Source: Glutinoglossum americanum (lineage: Eukaryota > Ascomycota > Geoglossomycetes > Geoglossales > Geoglossaceae). From it: a DNA stretch of 64,000 nucleotides. The stretch is taken from NCBI GenBank assembly GCA_020080175.1, contig JAGHQL010000035.1, forward strand, positions 101,905 through 165,904, written 5' to 3'. Positions 1 through 11,693 of this stretch are shown here, piece by piece. Both the position numbers and the translations under genes were made by a program. The notes beneath the pieces are model-generated. The model worked only from the letters and a program-made list of their open reading frames with translations, was not told the origin of the DNA and did no database searches. Positions within the stretch are counted from its first letter, which is position 1; the number at the start of each line of letters is the position of its first letter.

Positions 1-2
1 AA

Positions 3-107
3 TATGATGAGGCCGTGCTAAAAGCAAAATTTGCCAAGGCTTATGGAGAGTGGATCAGATTGGTTACCAGCGGACTGGTCTTCACGAATGCGCTGAAAAG
101 TTCCTGA
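3..107 (+). CDS. possible 3' end of a gene cut by the window edge
   Basis: From base 3 a frame stays open for 34 codons and ends at a TGA (105-107). The peptide has an ordinary mixed composition (for example AKFAKAYGEWIRLV), like the end of a globular protein. I do not recognise it. An open run of this length occurs by chance fairly often, so this is only a candidate. A stop-free continuation to the left of the window would support it. Confidence 0.25.
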   Translation, partial: YDEAVLKAKFAKAYGEWIRLVTSGLVFTNALKSS

Positions 108-2786
108 CTTGACGGTTGAACTGTTTTTCTTTTTCTGCTTGTAAGACTACCTACGTAGTATCACCGTTTCTCCTACCTCGGTTTGGAGGCCTGGTTATTG
201 CAGCATAGGATAGAGCTCCCTACGTGAAGAGAATCTCCTGTCCTGTTGCTTGCAGCGGAACCACCCCCTTGCTGTGCGGTAGAGATGAGCCGTAGACCCC
301 TTACCGAATACCAGGGCGGGACTCTCGTGCTCCTCCGTACACTTGTCGTGTTTTCCGAGTGCGGCGCATCATGCCATAAGGATACGCAGGGCAACACGAC
401 TGTTTCATCGATACCCAAGTCTGCCAGTGGAGCTTGGCTACCCCACGCTATAATCCAATCTCGGGTCCTTAATCCGCAGAGGTTTTTTGTAGCCAAAGAG
501 AATGGCTCCAATTGTTGCCCGAGAGTGGGAGGGGAACATAGGCCATCGTCTACCTGCCTTGAATCCAACTCGCGAATGCCAGGGTTAATCCGCGGATGTG
601 GCTTCGAGTAACCATTCGCCTTGTTACTGCGGAAGGCTCCAACTTTCATCGCCGCTCCTACCTGTCACACGAGGATGAAAAATCATCACACCGTGCTCGT
701 ATTGCAGAAGCAGATCCGGGGCAAAGTATTCCGCTTACGGCTGAAATAGTCTGGGATTTCGCGAATGGAAACTCACTCTAGAATGAGCTCGTCTCCAGGT
801 ATCAAGTTGGATCTGATCCTCCGGTGAGAACGATTCAGCTCAAGGCGGGAATGACCCGGTAATCCTCACCATCTGTGCTAGGAAACTTTATCGAAGTGTT
901 TGGCGAATGAAAGCAAAGATAGTTGGGTTCGTCTCACCTTAGGTTGTTCGAGAACTCCACAAGATACTATGCTACAGACGGAAGGATCTCAGACTTAATA
1001 TCACGCGCTAGTAGAGCACAAGAGCAACCCAGATTGAGTCCCCTTGATATGCAGCTGCTCGCTCGGCATTGATGGTTGATAGGCGATTCAGGGCATGCAC
1101 AAGCAATGGGGATGGAGGACGGGCGGAGGTGCTAACTTGACCCACCGGAAAAACGTACTACTGACAACCACGTAACCAGAGGGCTGTTCCGGAGACCGCT
1201 GCGCGTGCGTGTTTTGCCAGGCCCACAGAAAATACATTTCCCAGCTCGATGGAGCGTGAGTCGCTTGCCCGGGATAGATCGCGTCTGAAGTGGATGTTGG
1301 CCGTATCCCAAAAAGGGATGCCTCGCAGGTCCTAGGCACAACCTTACTTGCTGCGCACCTCTAGCAAGCTTAGTTTCAGACGTGCTTCCGTTGTCAATAC
1401 TTGGACGAGTGATCCATTGTCTGCGAACGCCGCTTGTGTGCCTCTCTTGGTACGCATGCAAAAAATACTTGAAATGACGCCTAGGCTTAGCTGGGCCCCC
1501 ACTGCGCTGCATACCATCTATCTCCCAAATGTCGTCTCCTCTCCCGGATTAAATAACGGACAGCACCCCCGTCCCATCTCGCTCTCCATGCCCGATAAGC
1601 GTACCGTACTCTAGCCAAAAAAAAAAAAACTATCTACTACGTATATATTCACTCTGTCTACCCGCCCAGCTCTGCTGCCCACTCGAACCCACTGATCCCA
1701 ACCGAACCAACTGAGCAAATACACAGGCGATCACACACCCACTCCGAGTTCGTTCCCAAAGTTCCAAGATTTGAAAAGCCGTCAGGATTTTGCGCCACCG
1801 TGATTCGAGGCAATACTGCAACGCCGCATCGTTGCAGAATAACCACTGCACACTTACACGCTTCTAAGCAAGACAAAAGCAAACTCACTCTCTAACTACC
1901 CTTACATTTGCCTACCTTTTTGGCAGCGCGGCGAGGACGATTGGCTGGATTGTCTGCGCGAAAGACGCTGCGTTGACCCGACGCTGTGGACTAAAAGTTC
2001 GTTGTTGGGCTATCGCTGCTATTGCTGGGTTAGATCCCTTCCCCGACCCCCAATCCCCGCCCGCCCGACTTGACCGACTGACTCGTCTGAGGGTCGGTTA
2101 GGCTAACGAGGCCATTCTCCTAGGCGGCACAATCACATCCCGTCCGGCTCAGTTCTTTTTCTCTCGTCCACTCCTCGATCTTGGAACTGACAGGGCCGTT
2201 GTTCGTGCCTCACGACGGCATTGCATTTGCCTCCTTGGGCACCATACAATCCAGCTCAGCAACCCTCAGCGGCGCCCTCAGCAGTGCTCTCAGCAGCGGC
2301 GCCTTAGCAGAGCGGCGGAGACCCTAAGCCTGAGCTTGTTCCTGAACCTGGGCTGTGGGCCTGAGGTGAGCGTGTGCGAGTCTTGATTAAATAAAGGCCA
2401 TTTTCCCCCCGTTACCCGCCCCCACCGCCAAAATAGCTTACGATACGTTCCAAGTCTTGACCGACCACCACCGGTCAACTAATGAGGCTATACGCCTCGG
2501 GGGAGATATAGCGCCTTCGCTAGACGACGCGGACGACGCGGACGCATTTACAAACCCGAGAAGTCCCTGGGAGGCACGTACGTCCGCATGGTGCATTGAG
2601 CAGGGAAACGGTCCTCGCATCGCGGTAGAGACCACCATAGGCTATCCGTATTCAGGGCTTGCTCGCCTGTCCATAAGCTCGGGCGCTTCGGAACTTTCGT
2701 CAGTATCATCTTCCTCGATCCGTTCTTCAAATACCTCTATCCAAAGTCCTACTTTCAACATAAGATTCCGGTTCTCGCCCGCCGAT
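108..2786. other. intergenic region and leader of the PRO1-like gene
   Basis: No gene is supported here. The open frames are short, overlap each other on opposite strands and show no recognisable domain. Bases 1620-2450 are rich in pyrimidine runs and short GCAGC/GGCGCC-type repeats (about 2262-2310), as expected of a fungal promoter or leader. The reading frame of the next gene stays open upstream to about 2457 without an ATG, so a short upstream coding exon cannot be excluded. Confidence 0.5.
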
Positions 2787-4495
2787 ATGGAGGAAAGCGG
2801 AGACATTATGCCTAAGGTTGAGGAGTTGGACGACGACGACGATTTCGGCCCTACCATAAAATCGTCAGAACCTTCAACCCCCATTGGTAGTGCCATGCCA
2901 CCGCCCGTTGAGCAAAAGTCTGCGGCTGTGAGTAGCTCAACGGGAAGGAGGCCCCGCGGGCGACCGCGCAAACACCCCGTGCCTCCAGCCTCGGCATCTA
3001 TGCAGAAGACTACCAAGGGACGGTCGAAGACGGGCTGTATCACTTGCCGGCGGCGGAAGAAGAAATGCGATGAGGCGAAACCAGAATGTGAGTGACCAAC
3101 CATGACGTGCTTCTGCAGCATGACGGCGCGCAGCAGGCCACCTTAGCATGCTGACCCTGGGTTTAGGTCTCAACTGTCAGAAGAACGCTGTGGTATGTGA
3201 AGGCTATCCCGAGAAGACGTTATGGCAGCCTGGGAAGCAGCGGTCTGAGGAAGGTAGGGCTCAAGCCCCCGATATTGGCTATTACGAATTGTGGCGCTGA
3301 AAAGTTTGCTTTTGCTCAAGCTCTCAAACCAAGCCGCCCCCGCGAGCTCCCATGTCTGGTGGACGGTGTGGAAACAGAGGTCGACCGACAGTTCCTCGAC
3401 CATTTCGTTTATACTGTTAGTCGGATATTAACGCTATTCAACGATGACAGCAACCCGTTTAAGGAAATTCTCCTCCCCATGGCTATTCGGCATCGGGGGT
3501 TAATGCACTCTTTACTGTGCTTATCAGGGTCTCATCTCGCCTCTCGGGATCCTAAGTATGGGGAGCGCCAGAACCACCACTTTCTGGCGGCCATTCAGCA
3601 CTTGAGAACGGACAAGAAGATAAGTGGCCAAGCGTCGGGGAATCCCACGGAGCTAGTTGATGATCCAACGGTGGCGTCGACTTTGGTCATGTGCCTTAAT
3701 TCGATATGTAAGGGAGAAACAGCCGGTGAATATCGGCCGCACATGGACGCTGCGCGGCATCTGGTTCTGAACCAGCAATCGAAGAATCAGCAATTCGGAC
3801 AGTTTCTGTTCGAGTTCTTTATGTACCATGACGTTTTGAACTCGCTGACAGCATTGGATCGAAGACCCTTGCTGCTAACAGAAGATTTTGTAATCCCGCA
3901 GTTCATTATTCAACCTGCTGCTGGAGCATTGCTAGGGGTTCTTGATGGGCTATTCGGCTACATCTCGCAGATAACGAGGTTGCGGGATAACATCCGCACC
4001 CGGAAAGCACAGCGGCTTGACCCCGCCGTTGACTATGTGACTCTAAGTAATGCGGTGGAGATTGATTCTGGGATCCGGTCCTGGGTCTTGAACCAGCCAG
4101 AGGGCTGCTCCCGCCACACAGCAGCGCTGCTCTATAGACAGTGCACGTGGGTGTATCTATATCGCACCATACAACCCTCACGGCCGAGCCCAAAGATTGC
4201 CGGGGCGGTGGATGAGGGCTTGGAATATCTACGACAGCTTCCAGCTGATTCGGCGACTCAGTCTGTCTTGCTAATGCCCCTGTTTATACTCGGGTGTGCA
4301 GCATTCGATCCAGAGCAGCGCCCTGGAATCTCAAGGGGATTTGGCGGTATCAAGAACTACTCGAACCTGGGTAACATTGAGCCTGCTCGGTTGGTTGTTG
4401 AGAGGGTGTGGCAGTTGATGGATGAGGGCGACGAAAGTTCCTGGGATTGGGAAACGATTATTAAGGATATGGGCTGGGACTTCCTAGTCACATGA
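2787..4495 (+). CDS. Zn2Cys6 transcription factor, PRO1/NosA/RosA type
   Basis: Nuclear zinc-cluster regulator. Three exons: 2787-3087, 3167-3253 and 3321-4495, with introns GTGAGT...TTTAG and GTAGGG...TCAAG; together 520 aa. The cluster is CX2CX6CX6CX2CX6C at Cys84, 87, 94, 101, 104 and 111, and the first intron splits it just before Cys101. It is followed by NAVVCEGYPEKTLW, very like PRO1 of Sordaria and NosA/RosA of Aspergillus, known regulators of fruiting-body development. A basic, AT-hook-like patch (GRRPRGRPRK) lies before the cluster. The C-terminal half resembles the Fungal_trans_2 region (RHRGLMHSLLCLSGSHLASRD) and ends in GWDFLVT. The start is the first in-frame ATG, but the frame is open about 330 bases further upstream and relatives are longer, so an upstream exon is possible. 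The family call is from memory of the motif; a sexual-development role is inference. Confidence 0.85.
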
Positions 4496-5421
4496 AAATG
4501 AAAATATGGGGAGCATATGTTCCACGGGCGGAGTGGACGGTGTTTTTGGATGGTTCATCTGGTTTTGTCTTGCCTTTTCTGACCGCTTCTGCAAGCCTTG
4601 TTCTGCCTCATCTCCGGAGTTTTGTGCGCGAGTCTATTTTAGCAAAGATGTGCCCCGTGCGCATGGCCTCATTACATTTATTTTCCCTCCCGGGCTTAAC
4701 GTCTCGTTTCTGGTTCAGCCTTTGTCATGGCCTTGTTCTCCGGGCCACCAAAATTATCTCCCAGTTTTGTTTTCTCTTCTCGCCCAATCTCAGCACATAC
4801 TTCCCCCATGGAGGGACGGCGAATGACTTGCTCGGTGGAAAAATGTCGATTTGACCTCGGACAAGACTGGAGGCGCACCCGGCGGGGTTTTTGTCCGTCA
4901 TACGGGAATCTGCGCTACGATGACGCCCCCTGCGTGTCATTTTTTCATGCCGTGAACAGGAACGGAAAACCCATTTCTATACTAAGCAAAAATTTAACTA
5001 GGGGCGGGTCAGGGACTGAGGCAATGCGAATACCTGGAGCAAAACTCTTGTATTTATTTACCCGACCTTTTTTTGTTGGGAGGTGGAATGCCCCAGGGTA
5101 GTTGGTAGATGGCACTTTGTTGTGTTTATACAAACGAATGGGCATTCTGAATAAGAAAAATAGCTATATCCCCGAGAGAAAGATATGGAGAAAGGGGAAA
5201 GCTGCTGGGGAATTAGAGGATGGGGGGAGGTGGTTAATTCTATACTGGGTATATCCCTATAGTGTTAGCTAGTCATCATTAACCATCCAAATATGTAACC
5301 GATGATGCCACAATACCGCTCACCTATAGTGTATAACACTAGGTCTCCTGCGAACCCAACGCCAACGCCCTCCCATGAATTCATCGAGACCATTGCACAA
5401 ATAAAGATTACACAACTCCAT
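4496..5421. other. convergent intergenic region
   Basis: Lies between the stop of the PRO1-like gene and the stop of SPC34, which point toward each other, so it should hold both 3' UTRs. Short open frames on both strands have no recognisable domain. Nothing else is seen. Confidence 0.5.
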
Positions 5422-6367
5422 CTACCTAAGCAAGCCGCCTAAATCCCTCTCCATTCCGCTAACCCTCTCCTCCAGCATCCTCTTCTTCCGCTCCAACTCC
5501 CTAATCTCTTCTTCCTCCTTCCTCAGATCCTCCTCCGTGACTTCAACCTCCTCGTCAGCTGCGGCAGTAGGACCACGATCAGAGGGCGCATCGTCATCGT
5601 CATCGTCTTCATCAGCGTCGATGTCGTAGTCCTGGCCGCGGTTCATGCGGTCTAGTTGAGCAGCTTGTTTGTTGACGCGGGCTTCGTAGTGGGAGATGGA
5701 GGATGCGAGTTGTGTATAGCGCGTGCGAAGGGAGGAGATCTTTTGGGCGGTGTTGGGGATTGGGCTGCAGCAGTTTAGCGGCTGAAATGAGGGCTTCGTT
5801 ACGGATTGAGAGTATTAGAAGGGGGACGAACTAGACAGCGCACAACTTCTCCGCGCCCTTTAACAATACCTCGACATCTACCTCACCCTTTTCTCTACCC
5901 TCGGTTCCAGCACTAGGATAGCCAACCCCACTGCCAACTCCACCTCCACCGCCCCTCCGTATCTGCTCCACCATATCTCCACCTAAGACAGCTGCTACAG
6001 CAGTATTTCGCCGGGGGGCCCTAACGGCATTGATGCCTCCGCCACCAATTGAGTCTGCGAGACTGTTGCCATTGGTGTGGAAAGCTGTGGTTCTCCGTTT
6101 AGGATTGGAGGGGTCGTGAGCTGTCAGGGGTGGAGGTGGAGGAGGGACGGAGAAGAGGGCGCGTTCATGTGATTCGGTGTCTCTGATTAGGGCAGTAATG
6201 TCGTGAGGATGGAGGAGAGCATTGGCGAAGATTTTAGGGGGAGGAAAGCTGTGGACATTTGTTAATTGAGGGGCTTAGATAGGTGTGTGGACCGCGACGC
6301 ACGGGAATTCAGCGATGGCTATCGCCGAGAGAGAGATCTGCTCTAGATGTGTGGCGAGAAGTGCCAT
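5422..6367 (-). CDS. SPC34: DASH complex subunit Spc34
   Basis: Subunit of the fungal DASH/Dam1 ring that couples kinetochores to spindle microtubules. Read on the minus strand: exon 1 6367-6303, intron GTGCGT...CACAG, exon 2 from 6248. The junction gives AEFPFPPPKIFANALLHPHD, the signature N-terminus of the family, followed by DITALIRDTESHERALFSVP. Exon 3 carries PIPNTAQKISSLRTRYTQL, then an acidic stretch and a C-terminal coiled coil (EEEEIRELERKKRMLEERV). The second intron is ambiguous: donor GTCTAG with acceptor TTTCAG (5782-5836; protein 278 aa), or donor GTGCGC with acceptor TGCAG (5765-5843; 270 aa). Both keep frame. It is head-to-head with RPN3. Confidence 0.85.
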
Positions 6368-6847
6368 CCCTGAGCCCAATTTATTTATGCCAACCGACGC
6401 GTTGAGCCAGATATTGAATGCTCGGTCAAGCAGGCGGAAGCGATGAGGGGATTGTTGATGATCTTGTTCTCCGGACGCGCTTAGAGAGTGCTGAGATGGT
6501 CGCGTAGCCACAGTAGATCTCAGGCTTGGCCATAGCCCGCCGATGACTAACTGAGTGTTGACCCTAAAATACGACGCGGCTCCAGTTAATTCGCTTCAGA
6601 GGTGCCTGAAGGCGAGAAACGTAGCACGCTCCTTTCTCCGAACTTCAGGCTCATTTCATAACACCGGACATATCATCTCATCCACTTTGATAATCTTTTA
6701 ATCATTAAGACCCACTTGTCTCTTCATTTAACACTTCTACTTGCATTTGGGATTCAGTTTGACCAGATCTCGATTTCGTTGTCCGCTTTTTCCGCTTCCT
6801 ACCGCTCGCCGCTCGTCCAGAGCTAGGCTTCCTACTAGCTAAACACA
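6368..6847. promoter_or_regulatory. divergent promoter region SPC34/RPN3
   Basis: The 480 bases between the two start codons must hold both promoters. I looked for the yeast proteasome element GGTGGCAAA and did not find an exact copy here. CT-rich sequence (about 6710-6830) precedes the RPN3 ATG. Confidence 0.5.
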
Positions 6848-8959
6848 ATGGTCGATAAACGTGCCCTCCGATCCAACAAACCCACCTCATCCTCTTCTAC
6901 TAACGGCGAAAAAGCGGCGTCATCCTCCTCGAGCTCCCATAACTCCGTTGCAAATCCACAAGGGAAATCAGCATTGGGAAAGACGTCTTCGACACGGACG
7001 AAGGCTGCGCCTGGCAAATTAGGCAACGCAGCGGCTACGGACATGGGTGACGACAAACCACACATCAACGGAACCGAGCCTGTTGAGAACGGCGTTTCCA
7101 CCAATGGTACAACCGACGTGGAGATGAAAGACGATACCTCTGAGCCGCCAACTAAGGTGAAGCAGGGGAAGGATAAGGATGGCGATGAGGAGATGACTGT
7201 TGTCGTCCCACCATCGAAGGGACTAAAGCTATCAGGTGAAGTCGTAAAGAGTAGAGAAAGTGACGTCGTCATGGAAGGATCGGATGAGGTAAAAGACGAG
7301 ACTGCCGCTGAAGTTAAGGAAGATCCCGTAGCCAAAGCTGTCTCTGGTAAGTCCGTCTGATGACTAGTTTCCATATCGGGCGTGTCTCTGAATTTTACGT
7401 TGGACTTTCGAATACCCTTACATTTCACTAACACACCAATATTTTCAGATATCAAGAGCAACTTTGTACTACTGGAGCGGGCCGTTGCACAATTTGACTC
7501 GCGGTTTACTCTTCGGGTGCTCCGATCCATCTCATCTGTCCGGAAGCGACTTACGCCTGTCATCCTTGCCAACGTTGTCATAGAGACTTACCCGTCGTCG
7601 AACCCCACGGCACAGACATTGCTGGCGACTTTGGGACAAGAAGGAGCTTCGTCCGAGATGGAGATTGACGGAACCCCAGCTCAGCCCCCGCCTAGATCAC
7701 CAAGCACGCCCAAGGACATCTTGCCTGAGATTGACGTCTACCTATCGATCCTTGTACAGATATATCTGCTGGACACTAAGGCCTTTCAAGCTGGAGCTAA
7801 GTTCTCGGATGCTCTAGTTCATAGAATACACGCTCTTAACCGGAGAACATTGGACTGTTTATCTGCTCGAGTTTATTTCTATTATTCCTTATTTTATGAA
7901 CAATTGGCTCCACTCCCACCGTCGTCTCTCTCCCCGGTCGTATCTATTCGTCAACAGCTTCTGTCTGCTCTACGAACAGCTGTTCTACGGAAAGATCCAG
8001 ATACGCAGGCAACAGTTATTACATTACTACTCCGGAATTACCTCTCCACCTCGCATATTTCTCAAGCCGATCTTCTCGTCTCTCACACTCAGTTCCCACA
8101 TGCTGCATCGAACAATCAGGTGGCGCGTTATTTGTATTACCTTGGTCGTATCCGTGCAATTCAACTGTCATATACTGAGGCTCATGAGCATCTTACCGCC
8201 GCAACCCGCAAATCTCCTTCGAGTCCAAGTGCCGCCGGCTTTTACCAGGCTTCCAACAAGCTTCTGATAGTCGTGGAGCTGCTGATGGGGGATATCCCGG
8301 ATCGTGCGCTTTTCCGCCAGCCAACCCTGGAACAGGCTTTACTTCCTTACTTTCTCCTTGTTCAGGCCGTTCGAGTCGGTGATCTTGAAGCCTTCCTGAA
8401 TACTGTCCAAACACATTCGTCGACCTTCCGCCGGGATGGCACATATACGCTTATCCTCCGGCTCAGGCAGAACGTCATCAAGACTGGGATACGAATGATG
8501 TCTCTCTCTTATTCGCGTATCTCGCTTCGTGATATTTGTCTGAGGCTTGGTCTGGGAAGTGAAGAGTCTGCAGAATATATCGTGGCAAAGGCAATCAGAG
8601 ACGGTGTGATTGAAGCTACCTTGGATCATGAGAGAGGGTTCATGAAGAGCAAGGAGATTGGTGATGTGTATGCCACCAGAGAGCCCGGAGAAGCTTTCCA
8701 CGAACGTATCAGGGCTTGTTTGGGATTACACGACGAGAGCGTAAAGGTTTGTTCGGATCTTTTAGTCATTTCCTCCAGATTTGCTTGTTCCAATTTGCTA
8801 ACATATACATCATAGGCCATGAGGTTTCCAATGAACCAACACCGGTTAGAGTTGAAGAATGCGCAGGAGGCTAGGGAGAGGGAGAGGGAGCTAGCAAAGG
8901 AGATTCAGGAAGGCGATATCGATGATGATGACGCTGGTGGTGACTTTGAGGGGATGTGA
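6848..8959 (+). CDS. RPN3: 26S proteasome regulatory subunit Rpn3
   Basis: Non-ATPase subunit of the proteasome lid (human PSMD3). Exons 6848-7346, 7449-8746 and 8816-8959; introns GTAAGT...TTCAG and GTTTGT...CATAG; 646 aa. The core begins at DIKSNFVLLERAVAQFDSRF near residue 167, continues through helical repeats (LSARVYFYYSLFYEQL, NNQVARYLYYLGRIRAI) and a PCI/winged-helix segment (residues about 490-575), and ends in an acidic tail (DIDDDDAGGDFEGM). The first exon encodes about 165 residues of low-complexity Ser/Lys/Glu-rich sequence, longer than the yeast N-terminus; similar extensions occur in filamentous fungi. The identification rests on whole-length resemblance to the family. Confidence 0.93.
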
Positions 8960-9614
8960 AGCTGTGGATCGCTGTTGGGGAGTCCGGTGAAGTTGGGTGG
9001 GCGCGTAGTTGTTGCCACGGTGGTTATTCATCCCTTTGTGTTGCTATCCTGAATCATTACCTTCCGGCTTTCCCTTCACACTGTACTCTTTCTCCTCCCC
9101 ATCACTGGTATCATGGCCGTCCGCATACCGCTCCAAACCTGCTCGCTGAAGAACGTTTGGTCGTGCTTTCCTATTGTACCTGCACAGCACAGCTCTTTCA
9201 TTTGTTACCATAATTGCAAGGCAACGGCTCAGACAGCAAATGTGGACCACGAGCTCTATTAGACAATCCTGCGGTTTAAAGGACTAAATAATATGGTGAA
9301 ATTTACATCAGCGATGAACGTGTTTCTGTTTCCTCTACTTGCCCTTGCCCTTATTCTGCGCGCTGCTGATTGGCTGATGTTGTATATTGTACGCCCGTTG
9401 GGTTTCCGGGTTACGAAGAGCTTGTCGGGGCTTGGCAGGCGACAACCTTGAACGTCGATCTCGAAATATTTAGTCGTATGCACCTTACCGACTCTCAACA
9501 CGGGCAGAACTGCCCCAATTGAATTTTGCGGCTTTGGGCAAAATCGCCAACCACGTCCGTTCCTTACCACAGCTACATCTCGTTCTTTACCTCCATATTT
9601 TGACGTTTTGCGGA
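8960..9614. other. intergenic region RPN3 to COQ1
   Basis: Holds the RPN3 3' UTR and the COQ1 promoter/leader. The COQ1 frame is open upstream to about 9519 but has no ATG before 9615. No other gene is supported. Confidence 0.5.
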
Positions 9615-11135
9615 ATGAAGATACAAATGATATATGCTTCAATGTTATCACATCGATTGCGATTCAGCTCATGCACCAAATGCGTCCATTTTGCCATTCC
9701 TATAGCACCTATGGCACCAATAGCTCTCCCCTCCTTCAATGCATCTTGTCATCATGCCCCGCGACGAAGGCAGCAGTCCACCTGGGCAGCCGCAGTTTCC
9801 GCTGCCCAAACACTCCTCTCGAACCCAGCACCGCCGCCGTTACAAGATGAGATATCAATTGACCCGCTCCGGATGGTGGCAAAGGAGATGAAGTTCCTGA
9901 CAAAGAATATCCGGTCTCTACTGGGTTCGGGGCATCCTACGTTGGATACGGTGGCTAAGTATTATACGCAGTCGGAGGGGAAACATATTCGTCCATTGGT
10001 CGTGCTGCTCATGTCTCGCGCTACTTCAATGGCTCCAAAGATACTCAGACAATCGTTGCCGCAGACGGCAGAGAGCATCGATAATCCCATCTCTCCGTCC
10101 GCTATTCTCACGGACACTAATCCGTCCGCGACACCACTGTCCGCAACGTCACAAGACACAAACTACAAAACAGGAGACTCTGATATCCTCCCCTCGCAAC
10201 GCCGCCTCGCAGAGATCACAGAGCTCATCCACACAGCCTCCCTTCTCCATGACGATGTAATCGATCATTCATTATCCCGCCGTTCCGCTCCCTCGGCCAA
10301 CATCGCCTTCGGCAACAAAATGACGGTCCTAGCTGGGGACTTCCTCCTTGGCCGCGCCTCCGTCGCCCTAGCGCGTCTCCGTGACGCAGAGGTAACCGAG
10401 CTCCTCGCAACCGTAATCGCCAACCTCGTCGAAGGCGAGTTCATGCAGCTCAAAAACACCGCCCTGGACGAAGCCCGCCCCATCTGGACTGAGGATACGA
10501 TATCCTATTACCTGCAAAAAACTTATCTGAAATCTGCGAGTCTGATTAGCAAGTCGTGTAGGGCGGCGGCACTGCTAGGTCAAAGCGCCCCGGAGGTCGT
10601 GGAGGCGGCGTATGCTTATGGAAGGAATTTGGGGTTGGCGTTTCAGTTAGTAGACGATTTGCTGGATTATACGGTCTCCGGGGAGGAGCTAGGGAAACCG
10701 GCGGGGGCGGATTTGGAGTTAGGACTTGCGACGGCGCCATTGTTGTTTGCATGGAAGGGTGAAGAGGAGCTTGGGGAGTTGGTGGGGAGGAAGTTTGCTG
10801 GGGAAGGGGATGTTGAGAGGGTATGCAGCACGCATTCTTCTAGTCTTATCTTTTTATCTAGTTACATTTTCGTTTTCCCCTCTTTTCCTCAGAGGCTGTG
10901 TACATTTTTACCTACCTCCTTTTTCATATACGGAAAGCTCAGCATGCTGACTGAATTCACCCCCACCCGATAGGCAAGGGCCCTCGTTTCTCGCAGTGAC
11001 GGCGTTGAGCAGACACGAGCCTTAGCACAGGAATTCGCAGATAAAGCTGTGGCGGCCATCAACGGTTTCCCGGACTGCGAGGCCAAGGAGGGCCTTGTGG
11101 AGATATGTGTCAAGACTATGAAAAGGAGGAAGTAA
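9615..11135 (+). CDS. COQ1: polyprenyl diphosphate synthase for ubiquinone (Coq1)
   Basis: Makes the long isoprenoid tail of ubiquinone from isopentenyl diphosphate in mitochondria. Two exons, 9615-10820 and 10974-11135 (intron GTATGC...GATAG); 455 aa. Both Asp-rich motifs of trans-prenyltransferases are present: LLHDDVIDHS near residue 211 and LVDDLLDYT near 345, with EGEFMQLK between. The N-terminus (MKIQMIYASMLSHRLRFSSC) is basic and Ser-rich with few acidic residues, as in a mitochondrial targeting signal; nearby in-frame ATGs at 9627 and 9642 could also serve. A Ser/Thr/Pro-rich insert of about 60 residues separates RPLVVLLMSRATS from the first Asp motif. A GGPP synthase is less likely because of the presequence. 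Confidence 0.9.
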
Positions 11136-11693
11136 GTGGTAGATACTCAAGAGGAAGGCTAGGGGGATAATTTAGTTCTAAGCACTCGCTTATCATTAAA
11201 AGCGAATGAGGGGAGATAGCTTGTATCTAGCTTGCTATGTTCGCATTTAGAGAGCATAGAGAAGTGAACATAATGCATAGCAAAGACGAAATGTAGAGTA
11301 TTTTCACAGGTTTGGTGTTATTATATTCAGCATCCAAGTGACAGAGGGTAGAGACCTGACCCAGGCAAACATGTATCATTCGGCATCAGGGGGGCTAGTA
11401 GCGTCTCCTTTAAAGGTGCTGCTATCTAGCAGTATAATTTTCAATAGGGCGTTGTAGACGTGTTCCTGAAAGTTTGTTGGATCCTTAAGAAGAGGTGCAC
11501 GCGTCTCCTTCAATGTTGTTAACACACCCTGACCATCACCGACGGCAATGTTGTCCTTATAAACTAAAAAAGGCTCCTCAAAACTCAGCATCTAGCCTTC
11601 ATTCTAACACTCTCACTACCCTAGCCTACCTAAGACCGCTAGCTAACGCATCACAATCTATTAAACCGTAGCGCCGGACTGCTGGAAAAAGTC
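11136..11693. other. intergenic region COQ1 to UGDH
   Basis: Contains the COQ1 3' UTR and the UGDH promoter. The only possible coding sequence is a 71-codon minus-strand frame (11376-11591), listed separately. Confidence 0.45.
11376..11591 (-). CDS. small hypothetical protein (71 aa), doubtful
   Basis: An ATG-initiated minus-strand frame, divergent from UGDH. The sequence begins MLSFEEPFLVYKDNIAVGDG and continues with FQEHVYNALLKIILLDSST, a balanced, helix-compatible composition unlike the low-complexity chance frames elsewhere. I recognise no family. It could be a small gene, an exon of an unrecognised transcript, a degenerate gene or chance. Confidence 0.25.
   Translation of the reverse strand: MLSFEEPFLVYKDNIAVGDGQGVLTTLKETRAPLLKDPTNFQEHVYNALLKIILLDSSTFKGDATSPPDAE

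Noticed and set aside
173-649. 158-codon minus-strand frame overlapping a 121-codon plus-strand frame
   Set aside because: The two are antisense to each other, neither shows a known domain, and composition is random-like. There is no basis to choose either as a gene.
1088-1888. Several overlapping frames of 70-126 codons on both strands
   Set aside because: No domain, mutually exclusive, Arg/Ser/Pro-rich chance frames in promoter-like DNA.
9875-9883. GGTGGCAAA, identical to the yeast proteasome control element, near RPN3
   Set aside because: It lies inside the COQ1 coding sequence (Met-Val-Ala-Lys), downstream of RPN3 and not in its promoter; coincidence.
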